From the NCBI GenBank assembly GCA_000969725.1, contig JXSR01S003116.1: a stretch of DNA of 21,922 bases; one strand, given 5' to 3'. Numbering within the stretch: the stretch's first letter is position 1; the number at the start of each line of letters is the position of its first letter. Under the pieces are notes generated by a model. It was not told where the DNA came from and searched no databases. It saw nothing but the letters and a program-made list of their open reading frames with translations. The stretch is from Ophiothrix spiculata. Taxonomy: Eukaryota; Echinodermata; Ophiuroidea; Amphilepidida; Ophiotrichidae. Positions 12,601 through 19,165 of the stretch are shown piece by piece. The position numbers were made by a program, and so were the translations under genes.

Positions 12601-13746
12601 ATACAAATGGAAGCAGCCAATTCTGAATCCCGTATCTGTAGCTAGCCATCTTTTTGCACCTGCAGTTACCGTTTTGTTTTGATTAATGATCCATAAGGAC
12701 GGAAATTGTAATGGTACAGGAAATTATATTGGGTATTAGGTAAAGGTAATGGTCAAAAGGGGCTGGCATGCACTTGCACAGACCATAGTACCCTATTATC
12801 TTTCAAAGAAATTGGACCATACCCCCGGTGCTTTACTATTGATTTGAATGGGTCTCAAATACTTCTTCATTCACCAGAGACCCGATGCCTTCTCAGCACA
12901 TGTTCAAGTTAGTATCTTGCTCAAGGACACGGCACTGCAGGTCAACAGGTTGTCAATATCTGATTTTAAAATGTAATACCACACATCTGTTATATCCTGG
13001 TCACATAACCTTGCGGCGAGGTTATGATGTGTTTACGGCATCAATTCAGCAGACACCGATCAGACACTGGCCGGTAAAGTAACAAAGTTGTTTATAGCTG
13101 ATAAGGTTGTTATATATTGCTCTTCATTTGTAATTTTCAGAGAGTTATCAGGCACATTTGCCCGTCTGTGTATGGAGATTGATACGTCCAAAGACAGTTT
13201 GCAAAAAGAAATTGTAGCCTTAGAAGACGAGACCCAGAAACTAGACTCCATCATGGCAAAGTCAAAGGTGCTTAGGTGAGTATCAGGCATTTCTACTTTT
13301 CCTTAATTCTGTTAAAATGAAATACACAAACAAAATAAAAATGTCCCTGTCTTTAAAGTACGCACCATCCAGGACCTTAGCAACTGTCATCCCATTTATA
13401 TTTAAGTTAAAGGTACAAGGTTAGAGTAAGGATTAGGGTTATGTGTTAAGGTTAGGTTACCAAACCATTGCAAGTTAAATATGAAGTTGTCAGGATCTGT
13501 CCAGGATAGATCCTAGGCAAATAAAAATTTTCCCTACTTGTTTCATGTTTAAGATGAGTTTTAAAATATACTAGTATCAATTTTTCTCACTCAGTATGTT
13601 CCCAATTTGGACCTCTCCTACAAGTATTCCCTACATGGTCAGCTAGATAACATCATAATGGTTTTATTTTTTCTTTCAGGAATAAAGCAGGCTGGCTAGA
13701 CAACGAATTTGCAAGATTTATGGAAAAATACATCCAAGACGAATAG
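408..13746 (+). CDS. MFN: Mitofusin, C-terminal 513 residues (ten exons, 5' end outside window)
   Basis: Mitofusins are dynamin-family GTPases of the outer mitochondrial membrane that tether and fuse mitochondria. Exons seen: 408-666, 821-888, 1971-2092, 2427-2553, 5119-5326, 6117-6337, 9682-9819, 11229-11425, 13141-13275, 13680-13746. All junctions are GT-AG and all phases match, giving 513 residues plus TAG. Domain order by window residue number: G4 motif NNRWD (21-25), SAKE box (68-71), heptad repeat 1 (about 105-205), conserved FSLG and NRFLGPK blocks (308-323), two membrane segments (about 364-382 and 386-404) joined by a WKSVGW turn, and heptad repeat 2 (about 415-500). The family is usually about 740-760 residues, so some 230-245 N-terminal residues with G1-G3 lie upstream. 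Most invertebrates have one mitofusin, so MFN1 versus MFN2 is not assigned. Family identity is very secure; the symbol is generic. Confidence 0.97.
821..888 (+). CDS. MFN: Mitofusin exon: linker to heptad repeat 1
   Basis: A 68 bp exon. Its first two bases complete the split serine codon, then it codes for [20 protein letters not shown] followed by FE. This matches the mitofusin segment with a conserved FxNFE core. The acceptor is TTTGCAG and the donor GTGAGT; it ends in phase 0. It is too short to be found as a separate reading frame and rests on homology and phase. Confidence 0.95.
889..1970 (+). other. Mitofusin intron (1082 bp)
   Basis: GT-AG intron interrupting heptad repeat 1. It carries one short inverted-repeat element near 1023-1224. 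The remainder (about 1225-1940) is AT-rich with no coding or structural signal that I can support. Confidence 0.85.
1023..1224. mobile_element. Short terminal-inverted-repeat element (MITE-like)
   Basis: The left end starts GGGACAATCTACACGGGAG and the right end, read on the minus strand, starts GGGCGCTCTACACGGAACG. Similarity continues for about 45 bp into TACACATCTCCA / TGCGCATCTCCA. About 200 bp, no coding capacity. The same end sequence (CTCCCGTGTAG-TTGTCC) recurs near 14208-14225 in the downstream flank, suggesting one family. The target-site duplication is not clear. Confidence 0.5.
1971..2092 (+). CDS. MFN: Mitofusin exon: heptad repeat 1, first part
   Basis: Codes for 40 residues starting [20 protein letters not shown], the conserved [13 protein letters not shown] block that opens the heptad-repeat 1 helix. 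The acceptor is TTCTAG. The donor, GTATGC, is weaker than consensus. It ends with two bases (CG) of an arginine codon completed by the next exon. Confidence 0.96.
2093..2426 (+). other. Mitofusin intron (334 bp)
   Basis: GT-AG intron with a long pyrimidine-rich 3' end (ATTTTTATTATTTCAG). No repeat or other signal seen. Confidence 0.85.
2427..2553 (+). CDS. MFN: Mitofusin exon: heptad repeat 1, middle
   Basis: One base completes the split arginine, then 42 codons. The charged helical sequence includes [20 protein letters not shown] and [10 protein letters not shown], the DRL...Q...LL pattern of mitofusin heptad repeat 1. The donor is GTGTGT and the exon ends in phase 0. Mitofusin HR1 is a coiled-coil/helical-bundle region contributing to membrane fusion. 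Confidence 0.95.
2932..2947. repeat. Poly-C homopolymer (16 bp)
   Basis: Sixteen consecutive C residues inside an intron, seen directly. Such runs are prone to length polymorphism and to sequencing error, so the exact count may be unreliable. Confidence 0.9.
3680..4041. mobile_element. Non-autonomous TIR element, about 360 bp, with arms of about 80 bp
   Basis: The left arm (3680-3759) contains TTATCCGTTTGCGG, TGCGTTTTGCACTGTAAGG and TGGTATAATT. The right arm (3961-4041), read on the minus strand, repeats these in order (TTATCCGTTTGCGG, TGCGTTTTGCACTGTAAGG, TTGTATAATT). The arms run about 80 bp with scattered mismatches. The 200 bp centre has no transposase and carries further GCGGTGCG-like words. 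This is typical of a MITE mobilised by a transposase elsewhere; the superfamily is unknown. Confidence 0.75.
5119..5326 (+). CDS. MFN: Mitofusin exon: [19 protein letters not shown] region
   Basis: Follows a strong pyrimidine tract ending in TTTTTTAG. Codes for [19 protein letters not shown], then [20 protein letters not shown] and [10 protein letters not shown], all clear counterparts of vertebrate mitofusin blocks. 69 codons plus one base. Opening a reading frame at the internal ATG would be misleading; the exon begins at the acceptor. Confidence 0.97.
5327..6116 (+). other. Mitofusin intron (790 bp)
   Basis: GT-AG intron carrying a sense-oriented tRNA-derived SINE (about 5617-5915). The flanks 5327-5610 and 5920-6100 show no other recognisable signal. 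Confidence 0.85.
5617..5915 (+). mobile_element. tRNA-derived SINE with conserved core
   Basis: The head is tRNA-like: an A-box-like TGGCGCAGTGG at 5625-5635 and a B-box-like GGTTTAAGCC at 5668-5677, spaced as in a tRNA gene. The anticodon region does not fold into a convincing tRNA, so this is a retroposon and not a working tRNA gene. It is followed by TTGAGCAAGATTCTTTG-TCC ... CCCAACCCAGGTGAC ... AATGGGTACC, which resembles a central SINE domain I recall as shared by deuterostome and cnidarian SINEs (the Nin-DC type). The 3' boundary is approximate; no clear target-site duplication was seen. Confidence 0.75.
6117..6337 (+). CDS. MFN: Mitofusin exon: LSYRL / FSLG / NRFLGPK block
   Basis: The first two bases complete a split Asp codon, then 73 codons. 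Contains [27 protein letters not shown] and MNRFLGPK, among the best conserved mitofusin stretches ahead of the membrane anchor. The donor is GTAAGA at 6338. A GTGG three bases earlier could be read as a competing donor, but GTGGTAAG favours 6338. The join to the next exon gives LSQV-IPTP, a variable proline-rich linker. Confidence 0.96.
6338..9681 (+). other. Mitofusin intron (3344 bp, longest in view)
   Basis: GT-AG intron, strongly AT-rich. Contains a possible antisense tRNA-like fragment (about 7946-8017) and a near-palindrome CTCATGAATATTAATGAG (7369-7386). 6360-7360, 7400-7940 and 8030-9660 contain no coding exon or clear repeat I can support, although short patches (for example about 7015-7080) look like repeat remnants. 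Confidence 0.8.
7946..8017 (-). repeat. Possible antisense tRNA-derived SINE fragment
   Basis: On the minus strand there is a B-box-like GGTTCGATTCTC preceded at tRNA-like distance by TAGCGTGAGCTATGAGATCG, which loosely fits an A-box. The T-stem and acceptor stem do not pair, so it is not a functional tRNA. Interpretation as a decayed SINE head is tentative. Confidence 0.3.
9682..9819 (+). CDS. MFN: Mitofusin exon: linker and first membrane segment
   Basis: 46 codons in phase 0. A Pro/Ser/Gln-rich linker ([14 protein letters not shown]) leads into [19 protein letters not shown] and the hydrophobic run LGLTLVIGV, the first half of the outer-membrane anchor. MTGLAS-TS-TS is a mitofusin hallmark. 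The acceptor TGAAAG has a weak pyrimidine tract; the donor is GTGAGT. Confidence 0.96.
9991..10502. mobile_element. Composite foldback element, 512 bp
   Basis: The outer ends are inverted: ATAACCAG at 9991 against CTGGTTAT at 10495-10502, continuing as ATCAAGGAAA / ATCCAAGGAAA. Inside are a perfect 14 bp hairpin (GCTAAATAGTACTT, 10043-10056 with 10061-10074), an 18 bp palindrome AGTACTTTTAAAAGTACT (10018-10035) and a large foldback (about 10311-10478). It has no coding capacity. Read as a non-autonomous foldback or MITE element, possibly a nest of two. Confidence 0.6.
10311..10478. repeat. Long inverted repeat with GC apex hairpin
   Basis: The left arm 10311-10386 (CAAATATATATTGACTT ... AGATCTCTGG ... 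TTTTACTTC) is matched by the minus-strand reading of 10398-10478 (CAAATATATACTGACTT ... AGATCTCTGG ... TTTTACTGA). The apex GGGCTGCGCCC at 10390-10400 folds on itself. Arms of about 75-80 bp with scattered mismatches. Confidence 0.7.
10501..10544. repeat. Hairpin, 15 bp stem
   Basis: ATGTGACTATTATCC (10501-10515) pairs with GGATAATAGTCGCAT (10530-10544) with a single G/T-type mismatch around a 14 nt loop. It abuts the outer end of the foldback element and may belong to it or to its insertion site. Confidence 0.6.
11229..11425 (+). CDS. MFN: Mitofusin exon: second membrane segment and start of heptad repeat 2
   Basis: 65 codons plus two bases. Opens with [20 protein letters not shown], the turn and second membrane pass, followed by YERLTWT and the basic stretch [19 protein letters not shown] that starts heptad repeat 2. 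Both mitofusin termini face the cytosol in the classical model; a revised topology with the C-terminus in the intermembrane space has also been proposed. An upstream ATG at 11160 in the same frame lies in the intron and is not used. Confidence 0.96.
11638..12467. mobile_element. 830 bp TIR element flanked by TA (mariner/Tc1-type MITE)
   Basis: The left terminus CCGTAAACCGGGGTGACTTT (from 11638) is matched at 12445-12467 by its reverse complement over 23 bp with two mismatches. A TA dinucleotide flanks both ends (11636-11637 and 12468-12469), consistent with TA target-site duplication. The word GGGGTGACTTTGAA recurs internally at about 12017-12030 and 12263-12276, and inverted at about 12244-12257, the last two forming a 17 bp hairpin. 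No transposase frame is present, so the copy is non-autonomous. Assignment to the TA-targeting superfamilies rests on the TA alone. Confidence 0.8.
12241..12279. repeat. Internal hairpin of the TA-flanked element
   Basis: CTGTTCAAAGTTACCCC (12241-12257) pairs with GGGGTGACTTTGAACAG (12263-12279), 16 of 17 positions, around the 5 nt loop ATGCC. Each arm is a copy of the element's terminal word. Confidence 0.8.
12908..12938 (-). repeat. Antisense fragment of SINE core
   Basis: AGTATCTTGCTCAAGGACAC closely matches the reverse complement of the core segment of the SINE at about 5700-5720 (AGAATCTTGCTCAAGGACTC), and CACTGCAG follows in both. Only about 30-40 bp are recognisable, so this is a decayed or truncated copy. 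Confidence 0.5.
12997..13075. repeat. Interspersed repeat copy 1 (shared with 18.9 kb)
   Basis: CTGGTCACATAACCTTGCGG begins a segment continuing GCGAGGTTATGATGTGTTTA and CATCAATTCAG. About 40-45 bp recur at 18911-18953 (AACCTTGCGGCGAGATTACG, ATGTGTTTACAGCGTCAATT) with few differences. Family unknown. Confidence 0.6.
13141..13275 (+). CDS. MFN: Mitofusin exon: heptad repeat 2 coiled coil
   Basis: One base completes a split Gln codon, then 44 codons and two bases of Arg. Codes for [20 protein letters not shown] followed by a coiled coil with spaced Leu/Ile ([15 protein letters not shown]) ending KSKVLR. In the family HR2 forms an antiparallel dimer that tethers opposing mitochondria. The acceptor is TTTTCAG and the donor GTGAGT. 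Confidence 0.96.
13276..13679 (+). other. Mitofusin last intron (404 bp)
   Basis: GT-AG intron. Around 13415-13465 there is a loose run of TTAGGG-like words (GATTAGGGTTATG, TTAAGGTTAGGTTA) flanked by weakly inverted sequence; it is too irregular to be telomeric repeat. Confidence 0.8.
13680..13746 (+). CDS. MFN: Mitofusin last coding exon with stop
   Basis: One base completes the split Arg, then [20 protein letters not shown], a final Glu and TAG at 13744-13746. NKAGWLD-E is the conserved C-terminal signature; the remaining tail of about a dozen residues is divergent, as is usual. A good acceptor (TTTCTTTCAG) precedes it. This exon is too short to show as a stand-alone reading frame. Confidence 0.97.
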
Positions 13747-14379
13747 GTGCTGCTTCAGGAGAGTAACTACAACATTGCAAAGGTTACCCCAATGTATCAA
13801 AATATCTTTATTACATAAACATTAATAGAGCTTTCCCTCTATAAGTTTGGCAGCTGACACCATCTATTTCTGGACAACAGTAAACCCAAAAATGTTTCAT
13901 TTGTCATTAATTTTATAAGTATTTTATTTGTATTCTGACATGTTCTGTAACATCTACCATTAGGGAATGTACAGATGATCTTAAAGTAATGGTGTGAGCT
14001 ACATGAGAGTTTGGATGTACATCAATGTAGATTCCTGACATCCACATTTATTTGGATCCGAGTGGTGGCACAAGTGATACCTCATGCACAGGGAGTGTGT
14101 TGATATTGGTGTGACTCGCATTTATGATGCATGGGTGCTGATGTATACACTGCAGGAATCCACATCTGGATCAATTTTCCATCGTGTAGATCAATGTAGA
14201 TCCAAGCTCCCGTGTAGCTTGTCCAATCCATTATCCATTATTCTGTCGGACGCAGTTGTTGAATCTGGCGTACTCAGTCCTTGTTACTGGAGTGAAACTT
14301 ACTGTGCGATGTCTATGGAGTGAACCAATAATTCCATAATATTTTATGTTTCCGCTCTGATTCATTAACATTTACTTAC
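13747..14379 (+). other. MFN: Mitofusin 3' UTR (probable)
   Basis: Non-coding sequence directly after the stop codon. No canonical AATAAA was seen before 14380. The distal part enters repeats at about 14000-14254. The true transcript end is not determined; longer 3' UTRs extending into the AT-rich flank are possible. Confidence 0.5.
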
Positions 14380-14585
14380 AATAAAGATGAAAGACACAGT
14401 TTTGAACAATATATCAAAGAAAGAGGTTGATACAAAAATTAATTTAGCTGAAAATTCAAATTTTGTAGACTTTTTCATTGACCGCCAATGCAATGTTTCA
14501 CGCCAGGGAGTAACATGGAACAGCCTCAATTGACCAATCAGAGGACAGGATTCAAGTCTGTGACATCAGTGCGTCCGACAGAATA
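14239..14585. mobile_element. 347 bp element with perfect 16 bp TIRs
   Basis: TATTCTGTCGGACGCA at 14239-14254 and its exact reverse complement TGCGTCCGACAGAATA at 14570-14585. No coding capacity. It lies between two copies of a direct repeat, as expected for an insertion. A target-site duplication is not evident, so insertion is inferred rather than proven. Confidence 0.6.
14380..14385 (+). terminator. Candidate polyadenylation signal AATAAA
   Basis: First canonical AATAAA after the mitofusin stop codon, about 635 bp downstream, in the context TTACAATAAAGATG. No strong GT-rich element follows within 40 bp, so use is uncertain. It lies inside the TIR element at 14239-14585. Confidence 0.4.
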
Positions 14586-14745
14586 GGAAGCCATATGTTG
14601 ATCAATTTTCCATCGTGTAGATCGATGTAGATCCAAGCTCTCCCGTAGCTTGCCCAATCCATTATCCATTGTAGGAATCCACATTTGGATAAATTTTCCA
14701 ATCGTGTAGATCGATGTAGATCCAAGCTCTCTTGTAGGCCAAGCT

Positions 14746-16435
14746 TATATCTTTACACACCATTGACTTAAAGATCTGGTCAAATGAAGAAGTTAAATCA
14801 CACCACAATTGAAAAAGTGGACTCTTAATTTTCATCCCATAAATATCTGCCCTACTAGGTCAAGAATGGCCATTTCTAACTTGACTGGAAAACAATTTTA
14901 GCTAAAAATTGATACTAAATGCACCATCAAAACAGTAACCATAGTTTTACATGGTACATTTCAAAATATTTCCTCTGTTTTGAATTTGTTTTAAGAATGG
15001 TCCATGCACCACAGTATAGTGATGTGTAGAATAACATTTCCTGTATCAACCTTCTACTAAGATTGCCATGAATTCATATGTTAATATATTAGATCTACAA
15101 TTCTTGCAAAAAATCTTGGAACACCCGTGTTTATTTTAAGCGTAAGTGTACCCCCGCTCTCCCCTTTAATGTTGTGGCATTGGAAATCCGTGTGATTTTG
15201 TTTATCGCAACATTGAATGATGGGGAAGGGAAAAGAAGCCTAATGTTAACAGCTATTCAATGGACTTATTGATTTAGTTTTGCAGTTGTGTGCATTAAAG
15301 TGTTCCAACAACTTTTTGCGAAGATTGTAGGATGATCATACTTGTTAGTGAAGTGTCCACTTTTTGAATATTTGAATTCTGTATAGTGTATTCTTCATGT
15401 TGGCCCCTCAGCCACAGATGTTTTTACATAAACATCTCTTCTGCTACAAATGTTATTAATAGACCAGATTGTAAACAAAACATTCACCATGTCAAAGTTC
15501 AGAGAGCTATCATACATTTTATAGGATAAATACTGATGTGTTGTAAGCTTTAGGGTTATCTTATCTGTAACAATGATTAAGTACTTGTAAGACATGAAAC
15601 ACTGTTTTTATATTGCTGTAGGAGGCTGTTTGGTTTTGAAATAACTCCCCCACCCCAAGATAACCTATATGGTGTGTTTTATTACATCATTCAGTCAATT
15701 ACTTCATGTAATTTTGTCTCAATTTAGAAATTATACTATTTTTCTCAATTTTGAAATTGTGCTATATGTATTTTACCAATTCTATTTACACTTATTTTGT
15801 TCAATGGTATCAAAATAATTTGAATTTATCTAACATGTTGTACAATAATTTAACCCATAGTGACTGATGTAGGATGATGCAGCGGTTCACTAAGAACTCA
15901 ATTTTTCCCACACCGGTTCAGTTAAACAGGTTGTTTGAAATCATCTGTTTAAATCGTAGGATTGCATGATGCATGCACTAAATTCAGTGAGCATGCACTA
16001 AATTCACCACTCAGACCTATTGCTAAAGACTATACTTTATGCATCTTGAAGTATGTAACAAGCAGCCGATTTACACACAAAAACCAATATGACCATACGG
16101 GGAAGTAAAATAGTCCATCTTTTCCAAATAAGAAAGATGTATTTAATCTTGCTGAGTATTCAAATAAACTTATTTTTAATGCTTGTCCATGTGGTAGCAA
16201 CAAAATTAGCCACAAATAATACAAAAATCATGAACGATTCATGTAGAAAAATATTAATACGCAGTGATTTGGTCTTAATCAATCATTGCTAGTCTCTTAC
16301 ACAATACAAAACCACAAGTTCACAATGTTGTAGAATACAAGTGATGTGTTGTGGATCTTGTAGCAGAGTCTGATTGTTTGTTGCATACTTCAAGGTTTAT
16401 AGAGTATAGAGCAGACTAGTGTTGTCTTGTGGAGA
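14746..16435. other. Downstream flank without recognised gene
   Basis: AT-rich, with short reading frames only and no codon pattern or conserved protein block. A 20 bp unit beginning GCATGCACTAAATTCA is present twice in tandem at 15971-16006. May be extended 3' UTR or intergenic. Confidence 0.6.
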
Positions 16436-16440
16436 TTGAT

Positions 16441-16870
16441 AAATTGAAACCAGGAATGCAACACTGATCCAAGTCCAAGTTTTCCTACCAAGGCTAAAGA
16501 AAGTATTGCTTTACTATGATTACAATAATTGCCACTTTAAAAAACGATATTGGACATTATTATGTTCTGAGCTGACCGATTTCCAAAATAATCGGACAGG
16601 GATATCGGACAGAAAACAAAATGTCAGATTTTGAACATAATGATAAAATTGGATGAATTTTTTCTCATGATACTCAAAGATATTGGTCTCGCTATGAGTT
16701 TTAGAAATATCTAGCTCGTAGCGTCTCGCACGATATTTCATAAAACTCATAGCTCGACCAATATCTTTTTGTATCATGCTCAATCCATCCAATTTTATAT
16801 CAAAACCAGTACATCCCTTTGCCTTGGAAGGGCAGCATGGACTTGGGTCAGTGTTGCTTTCCTGTTTCAA
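16441..16870. mobile_element. Foldback element with nested hairpins
   Basis: Outer arms: 16441-16497 (AATTGAAACCAGGAATGCAA, then CACTGATCCAAGTCCAAG) match the minus-strand reading of 16814-16870 (AATTGAAACAGGAAAGCAAC, then ACTGACCCAAGTCCATG). Inner arms: 16643-16711 and 16732-16798 share AAAGATATTGGTC and GCTATGAGTTTTA around a 20 nt loop. The left arm carries about 140 bp extra (16501-16642) with its own inverted words (ATTATGTTC / GAACATAAT). Non-coding, MITE-like. Confidence 0.7.
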
Positions 16871-16878
16871 TTGAATAT

Positions 16879-17525
16879 ACAATTAGGCCTACTAAGAATA
16901 TGGATTTATTATTACAATACAAGTGAAGCAAATCTTTGTTTTTCTTCTATTCACTCCAATTCTCTTCTTAGATTTTAAATAATTATACAACGAAATGGAA
17001 TTTTGTTTAAATAAATATGTTGTTATTTTGAGTAATTTGTAAGATCTGCTATATTTTGGCATAACATTCAAGTGCAATTTGTATTTTAGGTTTAATGTCA
17101 GTATGTGCTGTTTTAGCTGTTTAATTAAATTGATTAATATTCTTTCTGGTATGTATCACAATATGTAATCTTAAGTTTTACAAGTTGGTATTGATATGAT
17201 CAATAACTTGTACACAAGATCTGTATAGTTTTTATGACTACCAATGCTTGTTGTTAGGGACTGCTTCAAATTGCTGGCGGTTGGCCACCCGGAACCGGCG
17301 GTTCTGGGCGGTTGCTATTGTCACCGGTTCAAGCTGGTCAACCGCAGACCGCCGGTTGAGTTTTGAAGTGACCCCTTAACTCTTTGGACCCTTTGGTTCC
17401 TGCCTCAGTTTAACTTCCTTTTCACTTCAAACCACTCCATAATAAGTGTGATTTGAACCTTTTTGATATAGTAGATACTGCCTTAAGTTATGAAAGAGCT
17501 TTGTCTTTCTGCTCATAAGTACATG
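16879..17525. other. Flank with GC-rich patch
   Basis: AT-rich except for a GC-rich island at about 17272-17360 with repeated CCGGCGGTT-like words that can self-pair (CCCGGAACCG with CGGTTCTGGG). No gene was recognised. Confidence 0.5.
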
Positions 17526-17825
17526 AATAGATGGTTTGCACGACGTGATACGCTCCATACACGCAACCGTTCTCGTCGCCATCTTGGTGGGGTCGGAGTA
17601 ATTTGTAATGTAAACAAGACTTCAAAATCGACTGTAACTTGTGATTGACTTCAAATCAAGACTTGAAAATTAACCTAAATAAATATACTGTATATTTTTG
17701 TCATCATCAGTTGTGATCTGGTATCGTGATACTGCTTAAAGATTATAATATGACGGGACTATTTGTTTGTCGGCCCATGAAAATGGTGTTGTGAGTATGA
17801 TGACGTCACGTGCAAACCCTCTATT
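17526..17825. mobile_element. 300 bp TIR element (GGTTTGCACG ends)
   Basis: The left end AATAGATGGTTTGCACGACG (from 17526) is mirrored at the right by the minus-strand reading AATAGAGGGTTTGCACGTGA then CGTCAT, ending near 17825. The interior holds a YY1-like CGCCATCTTGG (17577-17587). No coding capacity. Confidence 0.6.
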
Positions 17826-17883
17826 GTCCCAAGGTAAAAGAAAGTACCTTGCACAAAATCAGAAATGCACATACTGCATTCTT

Positions 17884-18034
17884 ATATGTGGGCCGCTGCG
17901 GCAAATAATGCACTTGTCGGCTTGTACATGTTGCTCATTGTAGCATATCTGATGTATACAACTAGTATACATCTACAAAGAGCTGCATGTAGGAGTTGAC
18001 AACTGCATCCTTTTGCCGCAAGGGCACACATATT
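17884..18034. repeat. Foldback repeat, arms of about 70 bp
   Basis: The left arm from 17884 (ATATGTGGGCC-TGCGGCAAA ... TTGTACATG ... GATGTATAC) is mirrored by the minus-strand reading of 17961-18034 (ATATGTGTGCCC-TGCGGCAAA ... CTACATGCAG ... GATGTATAC), with almost no loop. Weaker similarity continues outward to about 17866 and 18050. Confidence 0.65.
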
Positions 18035-18105
18035 GTAAGGCATATTTCATGTCAAAGCTATGATGTCAAAAAGGTTGTCATCTAGTTAGCTGGTTCATAC
18101 CCTTG

Positions 18106-18249
18106 ACATACTAGCAAGCTGCAGGTGGCATGTTGACTTGATTCTAGACATTTCAAAGACCCTAGCTAGATGCTAGCAACTTAAAAGGATTTCAATATAG
18201 CGTCTTTGTTAGCGTCTGTCTATACGCTGGCTGCGTCTTGCTAGTATGT
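18106..18249. repeat. Short inverted repeat flanking 118 bp
   Basis: ACATACTAGCAAG at 18106-18118 and its exact reverse complement CTTGCTAGTATGT at 18237-18249, with weaker matching inward (CTGCAGGTGGC / ACGCAGCCAGC). Could be the ends of a small element. Confidence 0.5.
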
Positions 18250-18900
18250 TATTTGCATCATGTTTTCTGATTTTGAACCGTCCATTAATTTGATAGTCTG
18301 TAGCAAGTCATACTTAGGAGAAACGATAAAAGGAGCTTAGTCCAGTTGCTTCAACTTTTTCAAACTTTGAAAATATTTTTGCAGATTTTTTTATGATCCA
18401 TGAGAAATATTACATTATTTTTAGAAATGTTTTTAGGAATATTTTTTAGAAATATAAGTTAAAAGATGTCTAATTATTGGACCCATAATTATATTTACAC
18501 AGCAAAGAATAGGTAGCTCTGATTGACAACATAACTTTCACAGCAGTAAGGAGTCCTACGAGTACAGCAGCTATCGTTATAGTTATGTAATGGTAAATGT
18601 GTGATAGTTAATTTTAAGCTATTATTGTGACATGTACACAAATATCAAGAAATATCTACACTATTGCAATTCTTAGGGAAATTTTTTATACCTACTGACT
18701 GTAGTTGGCTGCTACACATTGCATTATCTTATATTATATCATAATGAAATTTCTTAGATATTTCATCAATGCCTACTTTCAGAATATGTGTATATTTCTT
18801 TGTTTATTAAAAACAAAAATATGTTTGTTCTAAAAATTGGATTGGAACATTTTTGGGGTTCAATGTTCAAAGGTTACCAAAGCATTATTTTGAATTTAGC
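18250..18900. other. Flank without recognised gene
   Basis: AT-rich sequence with short A/T-rich near-repeats around 18400-18450 (TTTTTAGAAAT words). No gene, RNA or clear element. Confidence 0.5.
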
Positions 18901-18910
18901 ATTGTACAAA

Positions 18911-19165
18911 AACCTTGCGGCGAGATTACGATGTGTTTACAGCGTCAATTCAGGCCGGTCTCTGACCTGTGACCGACCGGTGTCAATGAGCCATAGAGAC
19001 GCCGGAAGCATGCCACAAGAATTCCGAGTTAAAAACCTTGCGATTTGTATACGATGTCTTCAGTTATGGTCACATAACCACCGGTGTCCGACCAGGCTTC
19101 GCAATCATTCACCGGTGTCATACCGATGTCGTTGCGGCTTCTAGCGGCTTATGTGACCAGGGTGT
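18911..19165. repeat. Interspersed repeat copy 2, with inverted ends
   Basis: The start (AACCTTGCGGCGAGATTACG) matches the copy at about 13008 in the last-but-one intron. TGGTCACATAACC at about 19067 and the inverted form TTATGTGACCAG at about 19149-19160 repeat the terminal word of copy 1. ACCGGTGTC recurs several times. This suggests a rearranged or nested copy of a TIR family; boundaries are uncertain. Confidence 0.5.

Larger units (their letters stand above)
11426..13140 (+). other. Mitofusin intron (1715 bp)
   Basis: GT-AG intron splitting heptad repeat 2. It contains the 830 bp TA-flanked TIR element, an antisense SINE-core fragment (about 12908-12938) and a repeat copy at about 12997-13075 that recurs at 18.9 kb. 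12480-12890 shows nothing else definable. Confidence 0.85.
14152..14740 (+). repeat. Direct repeat of about 88 bp unit, three copies, interrupted
   Basis: Copy A at about 14152-14238, copy B at about 14600-14669 and copy C at about 14670-14735. The shared core is TCAATTTTCCATCGTGTAGA followed by TCGATGTAGATCCAAGCTC. A and B also share CCAATCCATTATCCATT; A and C share GGAATCCACAT-TGGAT. A 347 bp inverted-repeat element sits between A and B. Confidence 0.75.

Noticed and set aside
13415..13465. TTAGGG-like words suggesting an interstitial telomere repeat
   Set aside because: Spacing is irregular and only one exact TTAGGG occurs; more likely part of a decayed inverted repeat.
14746..16435. Search for a second gene downstream of mitofusin
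   Set aside because: No conserved protein motif, long frame or splice-consistent exon chain was found on either strand.
16520..16882. 120-residue minus-strand open reading frame
   Set aside because: It lies entirely across the foldback element at 16.4-16.9 kb; both arms are translated in opposite senses, so it is a structural by-product.
17794..17812. CRE-like TGACGTCA words (also about 4708 and 8272)
   Set aside because: Isolated 8-mers without promoter context; the 17.8 kb one is part of a TIR.
18788..19144. 118-residue open reading frame
   Set aside because: It overlaps the interspersed repeat at 18.9 kb, has no conserved protein block and an odd Arg/Cys-rich composition typical of chance translation.
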